This document shows, piece after piece, positions 36,052 through 48,869 of a stretch of DNA of 64,000 nt. Below the pieces are notes generated by a model. That model did no database searches. It had not been told where the DNA came from and was given only the letters and a program-made list of their open reading frames with translations. The position numbers were made by a program, and so were the translations under genes. The stretch's first letter is position 1, and each line of letters starts with the position of its first letter. The stretch spans positions 3,374,370 through 3,438,369 of the forward strand of contig JAPTHN010000001.1 of assembly GCA_026936325.1 (NCBI GenBank), in the 5' to 3' direction. The stretch is from Platynereis dumerilii (lineage: Eukaryota; Annelida; Polychaeta; Phyllodocida; Nereididae).

Positions 36052-37056
36052 TTTTGCAGCATCCCAAGAACCTAACAGCCCCTGAGTGCCTCAATGTGTC
36101 ACTTTGTTCACAACAAGGAGTTGGATTCTCACCGAACAACCTGCTTTGTTGAGAGGCCATTCAGAGGCGATTCTCGGAGCTGATTCTCACAGCCGATTCA
36201 GCCAATGCTTAATTCTGCATTAGAAAGGCCCCAATTGAAAGAGCGATCCACCAGCACGACCCTTCAGGCTGTAATTTTAGGTTTTTCAACCTCTTCACTT
36301 CTCCTTGTTGTTCTGTTTCAAATTGCAAAGAAATCGGTCCAGGTCCAGACATTTCGGCTACAGACCCAATTGATCAGGGGAAAATAAGACGTCTTGCAAT
36401 TAATACGAGCACAATCCCAATTTTCATTCATGGCTCAGCATCGAGTAAACTTTTGAGTCAGATTTATGAAATTTGCAGTATTTACAAAATACGAAATGAG
36501 ATGATCAACGTGTCCTGACAAACAATGAAATGTTTTCAAAGGTGTTAACCTAAGTTAGTCTCATCTTTAGCATTTGCAGCTTCCAACAAGAACCTAACAG
36601 CCTCTAAGTGCCTCAATGTGTCACTTTGTCCAACAATGAGTTGAATTCTCGCTGAATAACTTGTCTCACTGCGAGGCAATTCAGAGGCGATTCTCAGGCC
36701 AATGCTTAATTCTGCATTAGAAAGATTGAAAGAGCGATCCACCAACACAACCCTTCAGGCTGTAATTCAAGGTTTTTCAAACTCTTCCCTTTCGCTCGTT
36801 GTTCTGTATCCAATTGTAAAGAAATCGGCCCAGGACCAGACATTTCGGCGGCAAACCCAATTGATCAGGGGAAAGTAAGACGTCTTGCAATTAATACGAG
36901 CACAATCCCAATTCTAATTCATGGCTTGGAATCGAGTTTCTGAGTCAGCATTATGAAATTTGCAGCCACCATCATTTGCTGTATTTGTGAAAAGCAAGAG
37001 TTGAGATGATCGATACATCCCGGAATGATTTACAATTAAATGTTTTCTATGATATC
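36052..37056. repeat. Two-copy tandem duplication, unit about 510 bp
   Basis: Copies 36052-36545 and 36566-37056 share AGAACCTAACAGCC, AGTGCCTCAATGTGTCACTT, AGACGTCTTGCAATTAATAC and CAGACATTTCGGC. Some stretches are identical for 25-30 bases while others carry substitutions, so divergence is uneven. Neither strand has an open frame kept in both copies. The composition suggests noncoding DNA under partial constraint, but that is unproven. Confidence 0.9.
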
Positions 37057-38534
37057 ATTCTATCAGGGCAATTGCCATCCTTCAAGGCTGTAACTAGATA
37101 CAAAGCAAAGCAATATAATTCTTGGAGGGAAAGCTGAACACTTGAGTATGCTTTTATGATTATTGGTTTGCAATTTATACAATATAATCCACGGCAACAT
37201 AGCCCGAATTCTAATTCTAATTCAGAATACTCGACCAAAATGATGAAATTCATCTAACACCCTGCAAGTTGTACAAAGAATGGTAGAAGGGAATAATCTT
37301 ATTAACAAGTATTGAGTATTCCTCTTTTATAGGCGAGGTTTCCACCAATGCTAAACAGTATCCGATTGGTTCAAAATGATATGTTGGAAGTTGGAAAAGA
37401 CACATCAGACATTTACAACATCTTCTGCAGTGCACTACAACACACGGTGTACCACAAATGGTAAACCTCAAACAGAGAATACGTGCAAGTATTGATATTT
37501 ACAGCTGAGCTGGAGCAATTTCCAAAAAAGCCTTGTAGTTAGTCTTCTTGTTTTGTGCGCAAGGCCATTACTCCAACTTTGCAAGCAGAACAACCCTATG
37601 CCCAAGTTGGCCTAAACGCGAGCAAATCATGATTAGTTGCTGCGAAGCAAAGCGGGCCAATGCAAAGTAACCTGGAGCTGCTCTTTCAGGCAAAGAAAAA
37701 ACACTCACTATACCCTGCCTCAAACTGGGTAGTTTTAATGCAGGCTTTTCCCAATTTTTTTTTTTGCCTTTTTTGGGTGGAGGTTCATCAGTAATCTAGT
37801 CACTGATACTGTCCAGCACAGCCACAGACTACAGTATAGTGTGGCTACAGTTGAGCATAGCATGAAGACCACTAAATCAAGAGAATAGTACAGGGGCTGG
37901 ACCTATGGACTATCAGCCAGATAAGTCAGTGTTGTCAGGGGACTTACGTCATATGACATGGTTAGATATTTCGAAAAGGTTAATTGAATTCACCAAGAAA
38001 TACCATTACACCCGGAGCCATGGTACAAACGGCTGAATATAAGTCTATAAGGAGTTCAATTCTACGGATGAATTGGTGTCACAGTAATAGTATAGAATTT
38101 AGAAGTCAACTGAATTTATCTTGCATTCTTCAAAAGAACCACAAAGGATGTCCACATGGACAAGATAGCAATCATACAAGAGGTGGCTTCGCAAGCCTTA
38201 TAACCAGTCTTACACATGGGTTCTACGGCTAGCAGTGCTACTGTATTTATTTCATGAGAAAATTGCTTTTCCTTCACCAGTAAATCAATGTGAAGCTATG
38301 GTGTGCTAATGTGATAAAAGCAAGGCCTGTGGCCAGTAAATACATCTGGACTGTGGGTGTCCAGTATCAAGCAATGGTCGCAATGCCAACGATAGAAGGA
38401 TATAACAACTAATATGACTACAATATAACAACCTATCTGGCACCAAGATGCAATTCTGTAGAATTAAAATGTATTGATCAGATATTTTCTCAAGGTACAG
38501 AGAACCCCGACCAAGACATCAATACGCATTCTTA
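37057..38534. other. Unassigned DNA
   Basis: No gene was recognised. A T-rich run lies near 37755. The stretch 37500-37700 is balanced in composition with scattered CpG. Confidence 0.4.
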
Positions 38535-41500
38535 CGTGTAGCCAGTAAATTTGATTAAAAGGATTATCTGTATTTACTTGGTCTCACATGCAGCAAAGCA
38601 AATGTTGACATTCGTGCCTCCCTTGTCACAGCATGATGTGAAGCCCATAAAGTGTCGCATAAAAACAAACATTTGTGCAGCACTGGTTGCATGCATTCTT
38701 AATGCAAACATATTTGGTGTATCTAAAGCTGCAGATCATAAACACAGACGGCTGAGTGCCAAAAAAGAATGCATGCTAATCTCATTCATCGTCACTAGAA
38801 AGGCAAATGTACGCAGTACTTCCAACCAGAACATTTAAGATAAAAGTACATTAGACAATCTTTACTTATTTCAGTCAGGTATTGAGGCAAATGACTGAGC
38901 CTTCAAAGGCACTGGTCAGAGACTCCAGATTGGGCAGTGGTCAGAGTTTGCTAATTGAAAGAGACAATTCAATTAGTTGACTACAGGCTAAATCTTAAGC
39001 AAACCAAGGCATCTGTAAGCTAAGGCTCAGTTCAGTGTACCAGGACTATGACTGTCCAGCATGAGCATTGTCCGAGTGACTGTGCCAAAGACTGATATTG
39101 TCCCACACAAACAGTGTCCTACTGGCTATGCTGGCTGTGCTACAGACTTTGTCGGCGACTGAATGTAACACCAGAGCCTGTACTTGGGACTGTGCCACAG
39201 ACCATGTCATAGAGCATGTAGAGTTTGCCATACAAGCAATGTCCCAGCGCCTGTGCCAGAGACTTTGCTTGCAAAGGCAGTGACTGTGGTACCTGTGTCT
39301 GGTCTAAAGCACCAAGATATTATCAGAGTAAGGATGGGAAGAGAGGGCAATGGCCTGGCAACAGACACACCAAGGCTGCATCCAACCAGAGCCTGCCAAC
39401 CACTGATACTATCTCGACAACCTCACTCCCAACTTAGTCCCAAGGCCCCTACACTGGCCTACAGCCCTATTTCAACCTCTCCAATTACTGACGCCAATAC
39501 TTATCAAATGGATGGCATCACTTACAAACCCTGCAATATGTCAACCATAACCATGTGACTATATATATCCGATAAGTCTGGACATTGCTTTCATGCTCTC
39601 AATATTTGCAAAGAGATAAAACATCGGAGCTATGCAATAGTATACACATTATGGCATGTTTGCTATTTGGCTATCTCATAGTGTTGCAGACGCAGCTGTT
39701 CGCAGAGACACAGAGACAGTGAATCTGTGGCTGGATGAGGCTGGGATGACATTCAATAAATGCTCTTTGACTTGGATAGCGAAGAAATAACCATGCCTTG
39801 CAACAATATTTGTGTGATATTCAGAGTTGCTAAGTAAATACATGTCACAAAGAGGCATTGGCCAACGGACATTCATGCAACACTTTCCAAACCGTAAAGC
39901 GAAAAAGAACAAAGTTTTGCTGTAAAAATCTGAAAGAGAAAAAGAACGTAGTTTGGCTGTAAAAATGTCTGTTTGCTATTCTTCTTGACACAGTTAACAG
40001 AAACCATTGGCGGGTTGACATTCACGCAATAACTGCTGACTAAGGACAAGTAAAAATTCCTCTAACTCCAATACCGTTAGCACGCAGAAGGTTGCAAACC
40101 GATATATGGCATCTGAGAGAACAGAGACAGTATCACTAAAAGCCGCCTCTTGCTAGATGTTGACTTTTCATCGATATAACTGGAATCTATGGCATACTGC
40201 AATCCCCTTAAACAAGATAGAAAGCAGACCCAATGAATCACAATGCAGTCTTGTCGATCCCTCCTCTTCCGAAGACTACATCATATCCATCACCAATTGC
40301 CATTGGATAGTAAGAGCTTTAATATTTTACTACTTACACCAGTCAAGCTACTACGAACATGATGTTTTTAAGCCCCACACTTGTCATAATCTGGTGATTA
40401 AAGTGATTACTCAATTCCATAACATGTAACACAGAGATAATTGGCCATGAAATCACTCTGGAGACTGCATCGATAAGCAGTGTAAGCAAGATTTGAGCTA
40501 TATCAATAAGACTACAGATTAGTCAATTTCTCCAACTTCATGAATTCTCCTACCCCAGGGACACCATATTGAGTACACAACCAACAGGAAGAACTCAATA
40601 ATCCCATTGCAGCATGGATTTGCCAAGATTTAATTAACAAGAAATTACATGCAATTATGGCCAGGAGTAATTTTGGCTGATGCTTACAGTTCCTCAGAGT
40701 GCTTAGCTTACACCTGCTTTTAGCTTAGGCTGATATTCTTACAAGAATCACACTACTAGTTTTGATATCAAAGAGATTATATATTTACTTGTTCTCACAT
40801 GCGGCAAAGCAAATGTTGATATTTGTGCTTCCCTTGCCACAAGATGATGTGAAGCCTGCAAAGTGTCGCATCAAAACAATATTTGTGTAGCACTGGTTGC
40901 ATGCATTCTAAATGCACAGCTATTTGGTGAATCCAAAGCTGAATATCATAAACACACACGGCTGAGCGCAACAAAAGGATCCATGCTAATCTCATTAATC
41001 ACCACTGGAAAGGCAAATGTGCAGTTCTTCAGCCCAGAGCGTTTCAGACAGAAATACATAAGACAACCTTTATATTACTTATTTCAGTCAGGCAAATGAC
41101 TGAGCCCACTAAGGCAGTAGTCAGAGACTACAGATTGGGCAGTGGTCAGAGTCAGCTAATTGGAAGAGACAATTCGATTAGTTGCCTCCAAGCTAAATCT
41201 TAAGCAAACCAGTGCATCTGGAAAAAGAAAGCCCAGCAGCTGGATGTACCAGGGCTAGAACTGTCCCACCGACTCCCATGTGGGCGGTGTCCCTGTAGCT
41301 GTGCTAGAAACTTTGCTGGAGACAGTGTCAGCTGGCCAGGTACTGTGCCAGTGACTACGCCATGGACTGTGCCAGAGACCCTGCCATGAGTAGTGTCTGT
41401 AGCTGTGTTGGAGACAGGACAAATGACAGCACCAGACCCTGAATATCCTGCGTGAGCAGTGTCCCAATTGCTGTGCCAGAAAATGTGCCTGTGCTAGAGA

Positions 41501-42900
41501 CTAAGAAGGGACTGTACCAGATCCTGTGTCAGTAAGGCAGAAACTGTGGTAAATGTGTCTGGTCTAAAGCACCAAGATATCATCAGAGTAAGGATGAGAA
41601 GAGAGGGCAATGGCCTGGCAACACACCAGAGCCTGCCAACCACTGATGCTATCTCTTCAACCTCACTCCCAACTTAGTCCCAAGGCCCTTACACTGGCCT
41701 ACAGTCCTATTTCAACCTCTCCAATTACAGACACCAATACTTATCAGATGGATGACATTGCTTACAAACCCTGCAATATATTATGTCAGCCATGTGACTA
41801 TCTGATAAGTCTGGACATTATTTGTATGCTAAGTGAAGAGATAAAACACTGGAGCTGTGCAATAGTACACATGCTGGCATTGTAGCACATTGCTGTAATA
41901 GATTTACCAAACCTTTGCTATTCTGTAATGCAGAAAGTATAGTGTTACAATTGCAGATGTTCCTCAGAAATACACCGACTGAGACTGGGATGACATTCAT
42001 GCAATGCTCTTCAACTGAGATAAGGAAGAAATAACCAGGATTTGCAACATAATATAAAATCTGGGTAATGTGCACTGTGCAGGATTGCTATTCTTTATGA
42101 TCAAAGAAAGACAGAGGCCAACTGATATTCATGCAACACTTTCTACGCCATCAAGGGAAAAAGAACAGGTTTTTAGTAAAAATCTGTTTGCTATTGTTTG
42201 CTATTTTTATGGCACTGTTCACAGAAACCATTGGCCAGATGACATTCACGCAATAACTGCTTACTCAGGACAAATAAAAATTCCTCACCCTCCGATAATG
42301 TTAGCACGCAGAAGGTCGCAAACCGATATATTGCATCTGAGAGCAGAGAGACAGTATCACTAAAAGCTGCCTCTAGCTAGATGCTGACTTTTCATCGATA
42401 TCACAACAATCTATGGCATTCTGCAATCGCCTTAAACAGGATAGAAAGCAAACTCAATACATCACAATGCGGTCTTGTCGATCCATCCACTTCCGAAGAC
42501 TACACCATATCCATCACCAATTGCCATTGGAAAGTAAGGTCTTTAATAATTTACTACTTACACTATTCAAGCCACTACAAACATCGATATGTGGCGATGT
42601 TTAGAAGTCTGTTGATGAACTTGATTCACACACTTGTCATAATCAGGTGATTAAAGTGATTGCTTGCTTCCATAACATTTAACACAGAGAAAATTGGCCA
42701 TGAAATCCTTCAAGACACTCAGTCGTTAGGCGGTGTAAGCAAGATTTCAGCTATATCAATAAGATTATAGATTAGTCAATTTCTACAACACCAGGCATTC
42801 GATTCTTTTACTCAAGGGATACCACACTGAGTACAAATCCAAGAGAAAGAACTCGGTAGTAATCCCATTGCAGCATGAATTTGCCAAGATATCCTATTAA
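38535..42900. repeat. Tandem segmental duplication, two copies of about 2.2 kb
   Basis: Copy 1 is about 38535-40760 and copy 2 about 40765-42900. Matching anchors include CACATGCNGCAAAGCAAATG (38585/40797), GGCAATGGCCTGGCAACA, CTACACTGGCCTACAG, the ATGCTGACTTTTCATCGATA block (40157/42381) and CACCAATTGCCATTGG. Each copy has a stretch of degenerate CTGTGCCAGAGAC repetition (about 39040-39280 and 41290-41510). A third partial copy is at 46315-46745. Small frames in each copy do not align as a conserved protein. Confidence 0.9.
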
Positions 42901-43250
42901 CATTTGAGCTAAAACTCAGGTCACATCATCAACCCAGTTGCCAGCTATATACACCTCCCACAGGCATGTCCCTGAACCAAACTATCCACCTATCCTTCTT
43001 TTTTGCTCTCATACTTCAGATGGGAGCCCACAATCGTGTAACTGCCCTCTCATTTCTGTTTCCCTACTCCACCACTGATCTCCCACCAGGAGTGCATGAA
43101 ACTGCATATTCTCACATTTAACTCCTCCACAGAGGGAGCCACTTCTTATAACCATTTTCCCACGGGTGGCAGCACCTTACGCAACAGGCACATTGACCCT
43201 ATGTTATCATTGATCCAATAACTTGCCAAGCTGGCTATAATACATCTCTG
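42901..43250. other. Unassigned DNA between duplication copy 2 and the foldback element
   Basis: Nothing was recognised. Together with 43251-46314 it separates copy 2 from the third partial copy. Confidence 0.4.
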
Positions 43251-46120
43251 ATTAAGAGGCAGTTTTTCTAAGATTCAGGCACTTCACCATTGGGGGTGAT
43301 ACTCACCCGACTCGGATGTTATTCTTAATTTTTTCCCTGCTAACTGATTACTAAAAAGTTGGAAAAAATTCATTTTTAGACCTCCATACCTTTTAGGTAA
43401 TTTTTGAGGGCCCCTTGAAATATAGGGCAAAAATTTGGTTTGTGTCAAAGTCCAGATTTCAAATCCAATTATCTCAGTACCTTCTTAGTGTACCTCTGTT
43501 ATATTTGAATGGTCTAATATATGGACCCAAAGGTATCATTTGGTATCGCATTTATGATGATTGACTCAGGGCGCAGGCAACAGAGGGTGCTCAAAGTTAC
43601 TATTTCAGTCAATTTTAAGCTGAATCGATGGGGCCTATGTGGCTTGTGCGCTTGGTGTACCTCAATATTTTGTGCATGTATATGAAGGAGGGGACCTATT
43701 TTACAAGTTTACATAAAAATTAGAATGGTACACTAAGGGTGCATCTCCACAGGGGGCGCTGTTTCCTATAAAAAAGTGAAATAGACCCTTTTTCAGGGCT
43801 CTGTAGCTCATTGCGCCCAGGGTCAACAGCATGGTGAGCATGCCTGTCATGTGCTATGACACCTCTAGTTTACTGGGATGTAAGCATCTCTGAGGTACTC
43901 TTAACCATTCTCTTTCCAGAATATTTTTAAGGTACCACATATGACGATTTTTCAAATTTTCAAAAAATCACCAGGACGCCCGAAATGTGAATGGAGATAG
44001 TCTTGCAAGTCATTTCTGTAATGAATTTTAGTTGTTATGATATATTTTGCTCCAAATAGTGTGTACACGCATGTAGGGGGTGCCACAAGTACCCCTAAAA
44101 TAGATTATTCTCCTGTTTTTCGTGCTTGCTGGCGCTGCATTGATGTAATTAATGGGACTAAAACCTTCTGACAGTCAGTGTGTTTTAGTGATCAACAGAA
44201 ATCGCATTTATGATTGACCATTTTAAGCTCTCAGCTACAATAGTTTGGTAACACATTTGTAAGGCTCAATTCCATACAATTTTTGTTCATTATTACATCT
44301 CAGACTTCACTAACTTTTTCAATGTATGGGGCATTATACATTTCCATGTCTTTGGTTTGGTATAGTTATCTGGACGGCTTATGCTTCAATTCATACTTTG
44401 TAATTGAGTTTTAAAACTAAAATATATATATGTACAAATAATGTATTTCCTATTATTTGTTATGATGATGCATCTTTTATATTTCTACCAACATGTGAAC
44501 TGCTTTTCACACACATTTTTGAAATTGTACGTTCCTCTTTGTCTATAAATCAAGATAGTGCAGTCTTGGATGTAATCAGCCTAAATTTAAGGAATTCAGC
44601 TTTAAAATTGAATAGCCAAACTTTCACAACTTAAACCTAAAAACGGTCTATCGTAAATGGCATTTTGGCATATCACTAGAGTAGAACTTGTAAGCAAGTG
44701 AAACGGGTGATGTTTTGCCATTGCCACTTCCACAAGCAGGATGATAACATTGAGCCAATGGTATTGGATCTATTCTATCATCCTGATTGTGTAAGTCTGA
44801 ATTGTCTTTAAATGGGATAAAGACACACTGGGTCATAAAGGCCAATATTTAAGGTGTATGGGATAACAATGGCAACCAATTTTCTCTGATGTACTCAGAA
44901 TTACGTATGGCCAAGGCAAATTCAAATTTGAGGGGGCTTCACTCATTTAAATTATTTTGACCCATATGCCATATGGAACTGATGCCAGAGCATGAGCAAA
45001 GACAAATTGCGACCCTTCGTATCCCAGGTGCCTCAAATATCATTTTTTATAAAACTGTATGTTTTCATTTCTTCAGAAGAGCATGCTTGTTTCCTTGAGC
45101 AATTAAGGTTGAGGATGTAAAGTATTGACCCAATGGCAAATCATTAACCATTTATTTACTTACAGGTGACACTGTATATAGAAAATTGCAGGGGCATGCT
45201 AAATTGCCTGTTTTGAGATTGGCGTCCCACAACTGAGATGAATGCAGCACCAGCAAACATGAAAAATGGAAGAAATAAAAATTTTGGGGTACTTGTGGCG
45301 CCCCCTACTTGCGTGTACACACTATTTGGAACAAAATATATCCTAACAACCAAAATTCATTACAGAAATGACTTGCAAGACTGTCTCGATTCATATTGCG
45401 GGCGTCCTGGTGATTTTTTGAAAATTTGAAAAATCGTCATATGTGGTACCTTAAAAAAATTCTGGGAAGAGAATGGTTAAGAGTACCTCAGAGATGCCTA
45501 CATCCCAGTAAACTAGAGGTGTTATAGCACATGACAGGCATGCTCACCATGCTGTTGACCCTGGGCGCAATGAGCTACAGAGCCCTGAAAAAGGGTCTAT
45601 TTCATTTTTTTATAGGAAACAGCGCCCCCTGTGGAGATGTGCCCTTAGTGTACCATTCTAATTTTTATGTAAACTTGTAATATAGGTCCCCTCCTTCATA
45701 TACATGCACAAAACATTGAGGTACACCAAGGGCGCAAGCCACATAGGCCCCATCAATTCAGCTTAAAATTGAATGAAATAGTAACTTTGAGCGCCCCCTG
45801 TTGCCTGCGCCCTGAGTCAATCATCATAAATGCGATACCAAATGATACCTTTGGGTCCATATATTAGGCCCTTCAAATATAACAGAGGTGCACCAAGAAC
45901 GTACTGAGATAATTGGACTTGAAATCTGGACTTTGACACAATCCAAATTTTGGCCCTATATTTGAAAGGGCCCCTAAAAATAACCTAAACGGTATGGAGG
46001 TCTGAAAATGCTATTTTTTCCACTTTTTAGTAATTGTTTGCCAAGAAAAAAATTATGAACTAAATCTGAGTCGGGTGAGTAGCACACCCTGCCTGAATCT
46101 TAGAAAAACTGGCTCTTAAT
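43251..46120. mobile_element. Foldback DNA element with about 850-bp inverted arms
   Basis: The left arm is about 43251-44100 and the right arm about 45281-46120, mirrored end to end. The left terminus reads ATTAAGAGGCAGTTTTTCTA and the right terminus is its near complement. CTG flanks both ends (43248-43250, 46121-46123), a possible 3-bp target duplication. Arms share GGCGCAGGCAACAG, CATGCCTGTCATGTGCTATG and GTCTTGCAAGTCATTTCTGT and differ by roughly a tenth of positions by eye. The 1.18-kb centre holds no recognised transposase; frames at 44404-44634 (+) and 44648-44845 (-) are unassigned. Confidence 0.88.
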
Positions 46121-46314
46121 CTGCATGATCTAGCAAACATCTCCCTGCCATCTACAGGAGCATGTCAACAATTAGATATATATATACAATTTTAACGCCT
46201 TTTCAACTTTAAATACCAGGTGTCCTCAAAATATTTCCCTACTTCAACGACAGTGTCAACAGCATCACTTCACAATAATGCATTGCCAGACTTATTTATT
46301 TCACTAATGGGCAT

Positions 46315-46745
46315 TTTCTAGTAATTAACAAGAGATTACAGGCAATCATGACCAAGAGCACTTCGGCTGCTTACAGCCACTCAAGAATGCTAGGTTTACA
46401 TCTGCCCTTAGTTTAGGCTGACACAAGATGGCTGAGATGCTGACAAGAATCACACCGCAAAGTTTGGTTTAAAGAGATTATCTGTATTTACTTGGTTTCA
46501 CATGCAGCAACAGTAACACACATGATGACATTAAATTTTGTGCCTCCCTAGCCAGAAGGATATCGCGAGGCTTGTAAAGTGCCGCATAAAACAATACTTG
46601 TGCAGCACTGGCTGCATGCATTCTTGATGCACAAGTATTTGATGGATCTAAAGCTGCATATATATCATAAACAGTATTAAACACAGACGGTTGAGTGCAA
46701 CAAAAACATGTAAATCTCCAGTATCTCCTCATTCACTGCCTCTGG
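46315..46745. repeat. Third, partial copy of the 2.2-kb unit
   Basis: The sequence resumes at the equivalent of 40630 in copy 1 (TTAACAAGA, ATTACA...CAAT, TTTAGGCTGA) and continues through the start of a new unit (TGTATTTACTTGGTTTCACA, CACTGGCTGCATGCATTCTT) to about 46745, where similarity ends. The array therefore once continued rightward. Confidence 0.85.
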
Positions 46746-46794
46746 TACAGGTATATGGTAAATGTGCACAGTGCTTCAGATATTCTGGCAAGAT

Positions 46795-47300
46795 GAATGG
46801 ATGGATGACTGGGGCTTTGCGTCCTGTATCTATGCACTTGGTAGGCCAATTAGAACATGAGGAGCACACTGCAATGAGGCAGATTTTGGCAAGATTCTCA
46901 CTGCCAAATTTGGTACGTGTTGAGCAATGCCAAGACGAGTGTCAAGGGAGAAGTGACAGGCGTGACTAGGGCTTCAGCTGTTCAGCACAATGATGATATA
47001 GCAGCAACTGACGCAACATCGAGCGAACATTGAGCAAATACCGAACGATGGACGGATGGATGATATCGGCTTATGTCCTGTATTTATGCACTAGGTAGGC
47101 GAATTAGGACAGGAGGAAGACACTACAATGAGGAGACCCAGCGATTGGCAACCCAGCACGCTACCACTTGACCAACCCTCCCCCAAGTGTTAGGGGAGAA
47201 GTGACAGGCATGACTAGGGCTTCAGCTGTTCAACACAATGATGACATAGCAGCAACAGACTGAACATCCAGCGAACATCGAGCGAACACCGAACGAACAC
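46795..47300. repeat. Tandem duplication of about 255 bp containing SINE pieces
   Basis: GGATGGATGA starts copies at 46799 and 47054. Both copies include the 3' part of the antisense SINE, then GGGAGAAGTGACAGGC, GACTAGGGCTTCAGCTGTTC and degenerate CGAACACCGAA repeats. In the second copy the SINE tRNA head is present (47140-47175); in the first it is diverged or replaced. Confidence 0.8.
47050..47178 (-). mobile_element. tRNA-derived SINE, internally shortened copy
   Basis: In minus orientation it has the head GGTTGGTCAAGTGGTAGCG and the body/tail CCTAATTCGCC...GTGCATAAATACAGGACATA, but lacks the middle, including the B box. The tail is followed by ATCC repeats. Same family as the copies at 48112, 50702, 53570 and 58658. 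Confidence 0.8.
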
Positions 47301-48111
47301 CGAACGAACAGAGACGACCAGTCCAGATTGGGTTGCCAGGCAAGGAGGCTGGCAGGAACTGACGGGTAGGAATTGACAAGGAGCTCCATTCCGCAGCAGA
47401 AAGTAGAGACAACAAAGGCCATCATTAGCGATCAATCACCCTACAATAACTGGGCTGCCCGCCTGACAACAATGCTCAGTGTCCAAGGCTCACTACAAGG
47501 GAGTTGAAGGGCTCACCGGCCTATAGTCCTATACTGAGGAGAGCCGCGCCATGAATCACTGACCGCTGTCCACTGAACAAATGACGAGGCAACAGCGATG
47601 TCCAACTAAACCAAAGTAATCCTTGGACCCAATCCGTAAGCAGACCATTCCTACAACCACCGACTGAAGTCTCATTTTGTCTGCACTTAGCCTAGTGAAT
47701 GGTGATCTCTTTTGTACATGTTTAAGATGGACACCGCCTCATTCGTCAACAACATGTCACAATGCTAATCTCCATGATAGGGGAAAATCGTATTGTTGTC
47801 GTTGAACATTGTTGAAGAGGACAGAATCATGAATTGTATAACGATATCCAACCACAATGACCTTTATAACTTGAAAAGTCAGTCTACATATCAGCGGAAT
47901 TTTCCAAGTTTGGTTCCAGGTATCAGACGGTTCAGACCACTTTGAGTTTGCCAAGAAAAATCTCAGCTTGACCGCTTTATGGGAAGTTGATGCTTCATAA
48001 CAATTTCAAGATCTGGTTAAGACTAAATAAATCAGCATTCACCAAGTAGTCTTATGTTGTGGTCCCTTATGCAGGTGTGCTTTAATGGAAAAACTACTTG
48101 GTGAGGATGAT
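47301..48111. other. Unassigned DNA
   Basis: No gene was recognised. Overlapping minus-strand frames at about 47214-47435 come from the CGAACACCGAA repetition and are not genes. Confidence 0.4.
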
Positions 48112-48316
48112 GGAAGGATGGATAATTGGGGTTTTACGTCCCGTATTTATGCACTTGGTGGGCTAACTAGGATAGGGGTGGACAAGGCAATGAGGCGAAG
48201 GATGATTGAAACAGCCATCCAACACAGGCCCAGGTGACCCGGCAAGAGCTGGATTCGAACCCTGGACCCAGCGATTGGCAGTCCAGCACGCTACCACTAG
48301 GCCAACCCTCCCCCAC
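48112..48316 (-). mobile_element. tRNA-derived SINE, full-length copy
   Basis: On the minus strand it starts GGGGGAGGGTTGGCCTAGTG, with A box TGGCCTAGTGG and B box GGTTCGAATCC intact. A body follows (AGCTCTTGCCGGGTCACCTG, GGATGGCTGTTTCAATCATC), then a 3' region GTGCATAAATACGGGACGTA and a tail of ATCC-type repeats. The length is about 205 bp. This is the best-preserved copy in the window. The tail type implies mobilisation by an unidentified partner LINE. Confidence 0.9.
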
Positions 48317-48572
48317 TATTTGGGGAGGAAGGTAGTCAAATTTATATAAAACAAATTGGCCTTATAACCGTGATCTTATATTGTAGGGAGTCCCTACTGG
48401 GGAACATGGTAATTCTTTTAAATCACAGAGGTTTAGAGAAAATCTCAGCAAAGAACAAAGTGGAAAGAAACAATACTGTTCTTCAAACAAATATCAAACC
48501 AGTCTAAATTCACCAAATTCAGTTTAAATCTCAACAATGGTGAACTGTAATCCTGCAGCCAGACTGAGGCCC

Positions 48573-48714
48573 AGTTAAGTATAGGTTATACAACGAATTT
48601 GAGGTGTATAACTAACATTTCAGGTGGTTATTTACCGAGGGCTTTAGCCCGAGGTAAATAACCCCTGAAATGTTAGTTATACACCGAAAATGAGTTGTAT
48701 AAGCGACTTATACT
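48573..48714. mobile_element. Palindromic MITE
   Basis: Arms of about 65 bp meet at GGGCTTTAGCCC (48640-48651). The inner arms (GGTTATTTACC / GGTAAATAACC, and GTATAACTAACATTTCAG with its complement) are nearly perfect; the outer arms are less so. A second short hairpin of related sequence, GGTATAACTAACAAATCTGT onward, lies at 48836-48866 and may be part of the same element. Confidence 0.8.
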
Positions 48715-48869
48715 CCATATGACTACTTAAAGATTTTTAACTGAATTTTGTGATTTTGTTGTCATTTTTAGGTGCATTGTTTGCAGAAAATGTAGTACAA
48801 CAAGCTAACTTAATCCCCAACAGTGGTATAACTAACAAATCTGTTGGTTATACCATGGCAAAAGACAAT

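Noticed and set aside
36545-36748. 67-codon minus-strand frame that looks protein-like
   Set aside because: The equivalent frame in the neighbouring tandem copy is interrupted, so no conserved coding.
48240-48316. Functional tRNA gene on the minus strand
   Set aside because: It is the head of a SINE repeated at five or more places nearby, each continuing into the same non-tRNA body.
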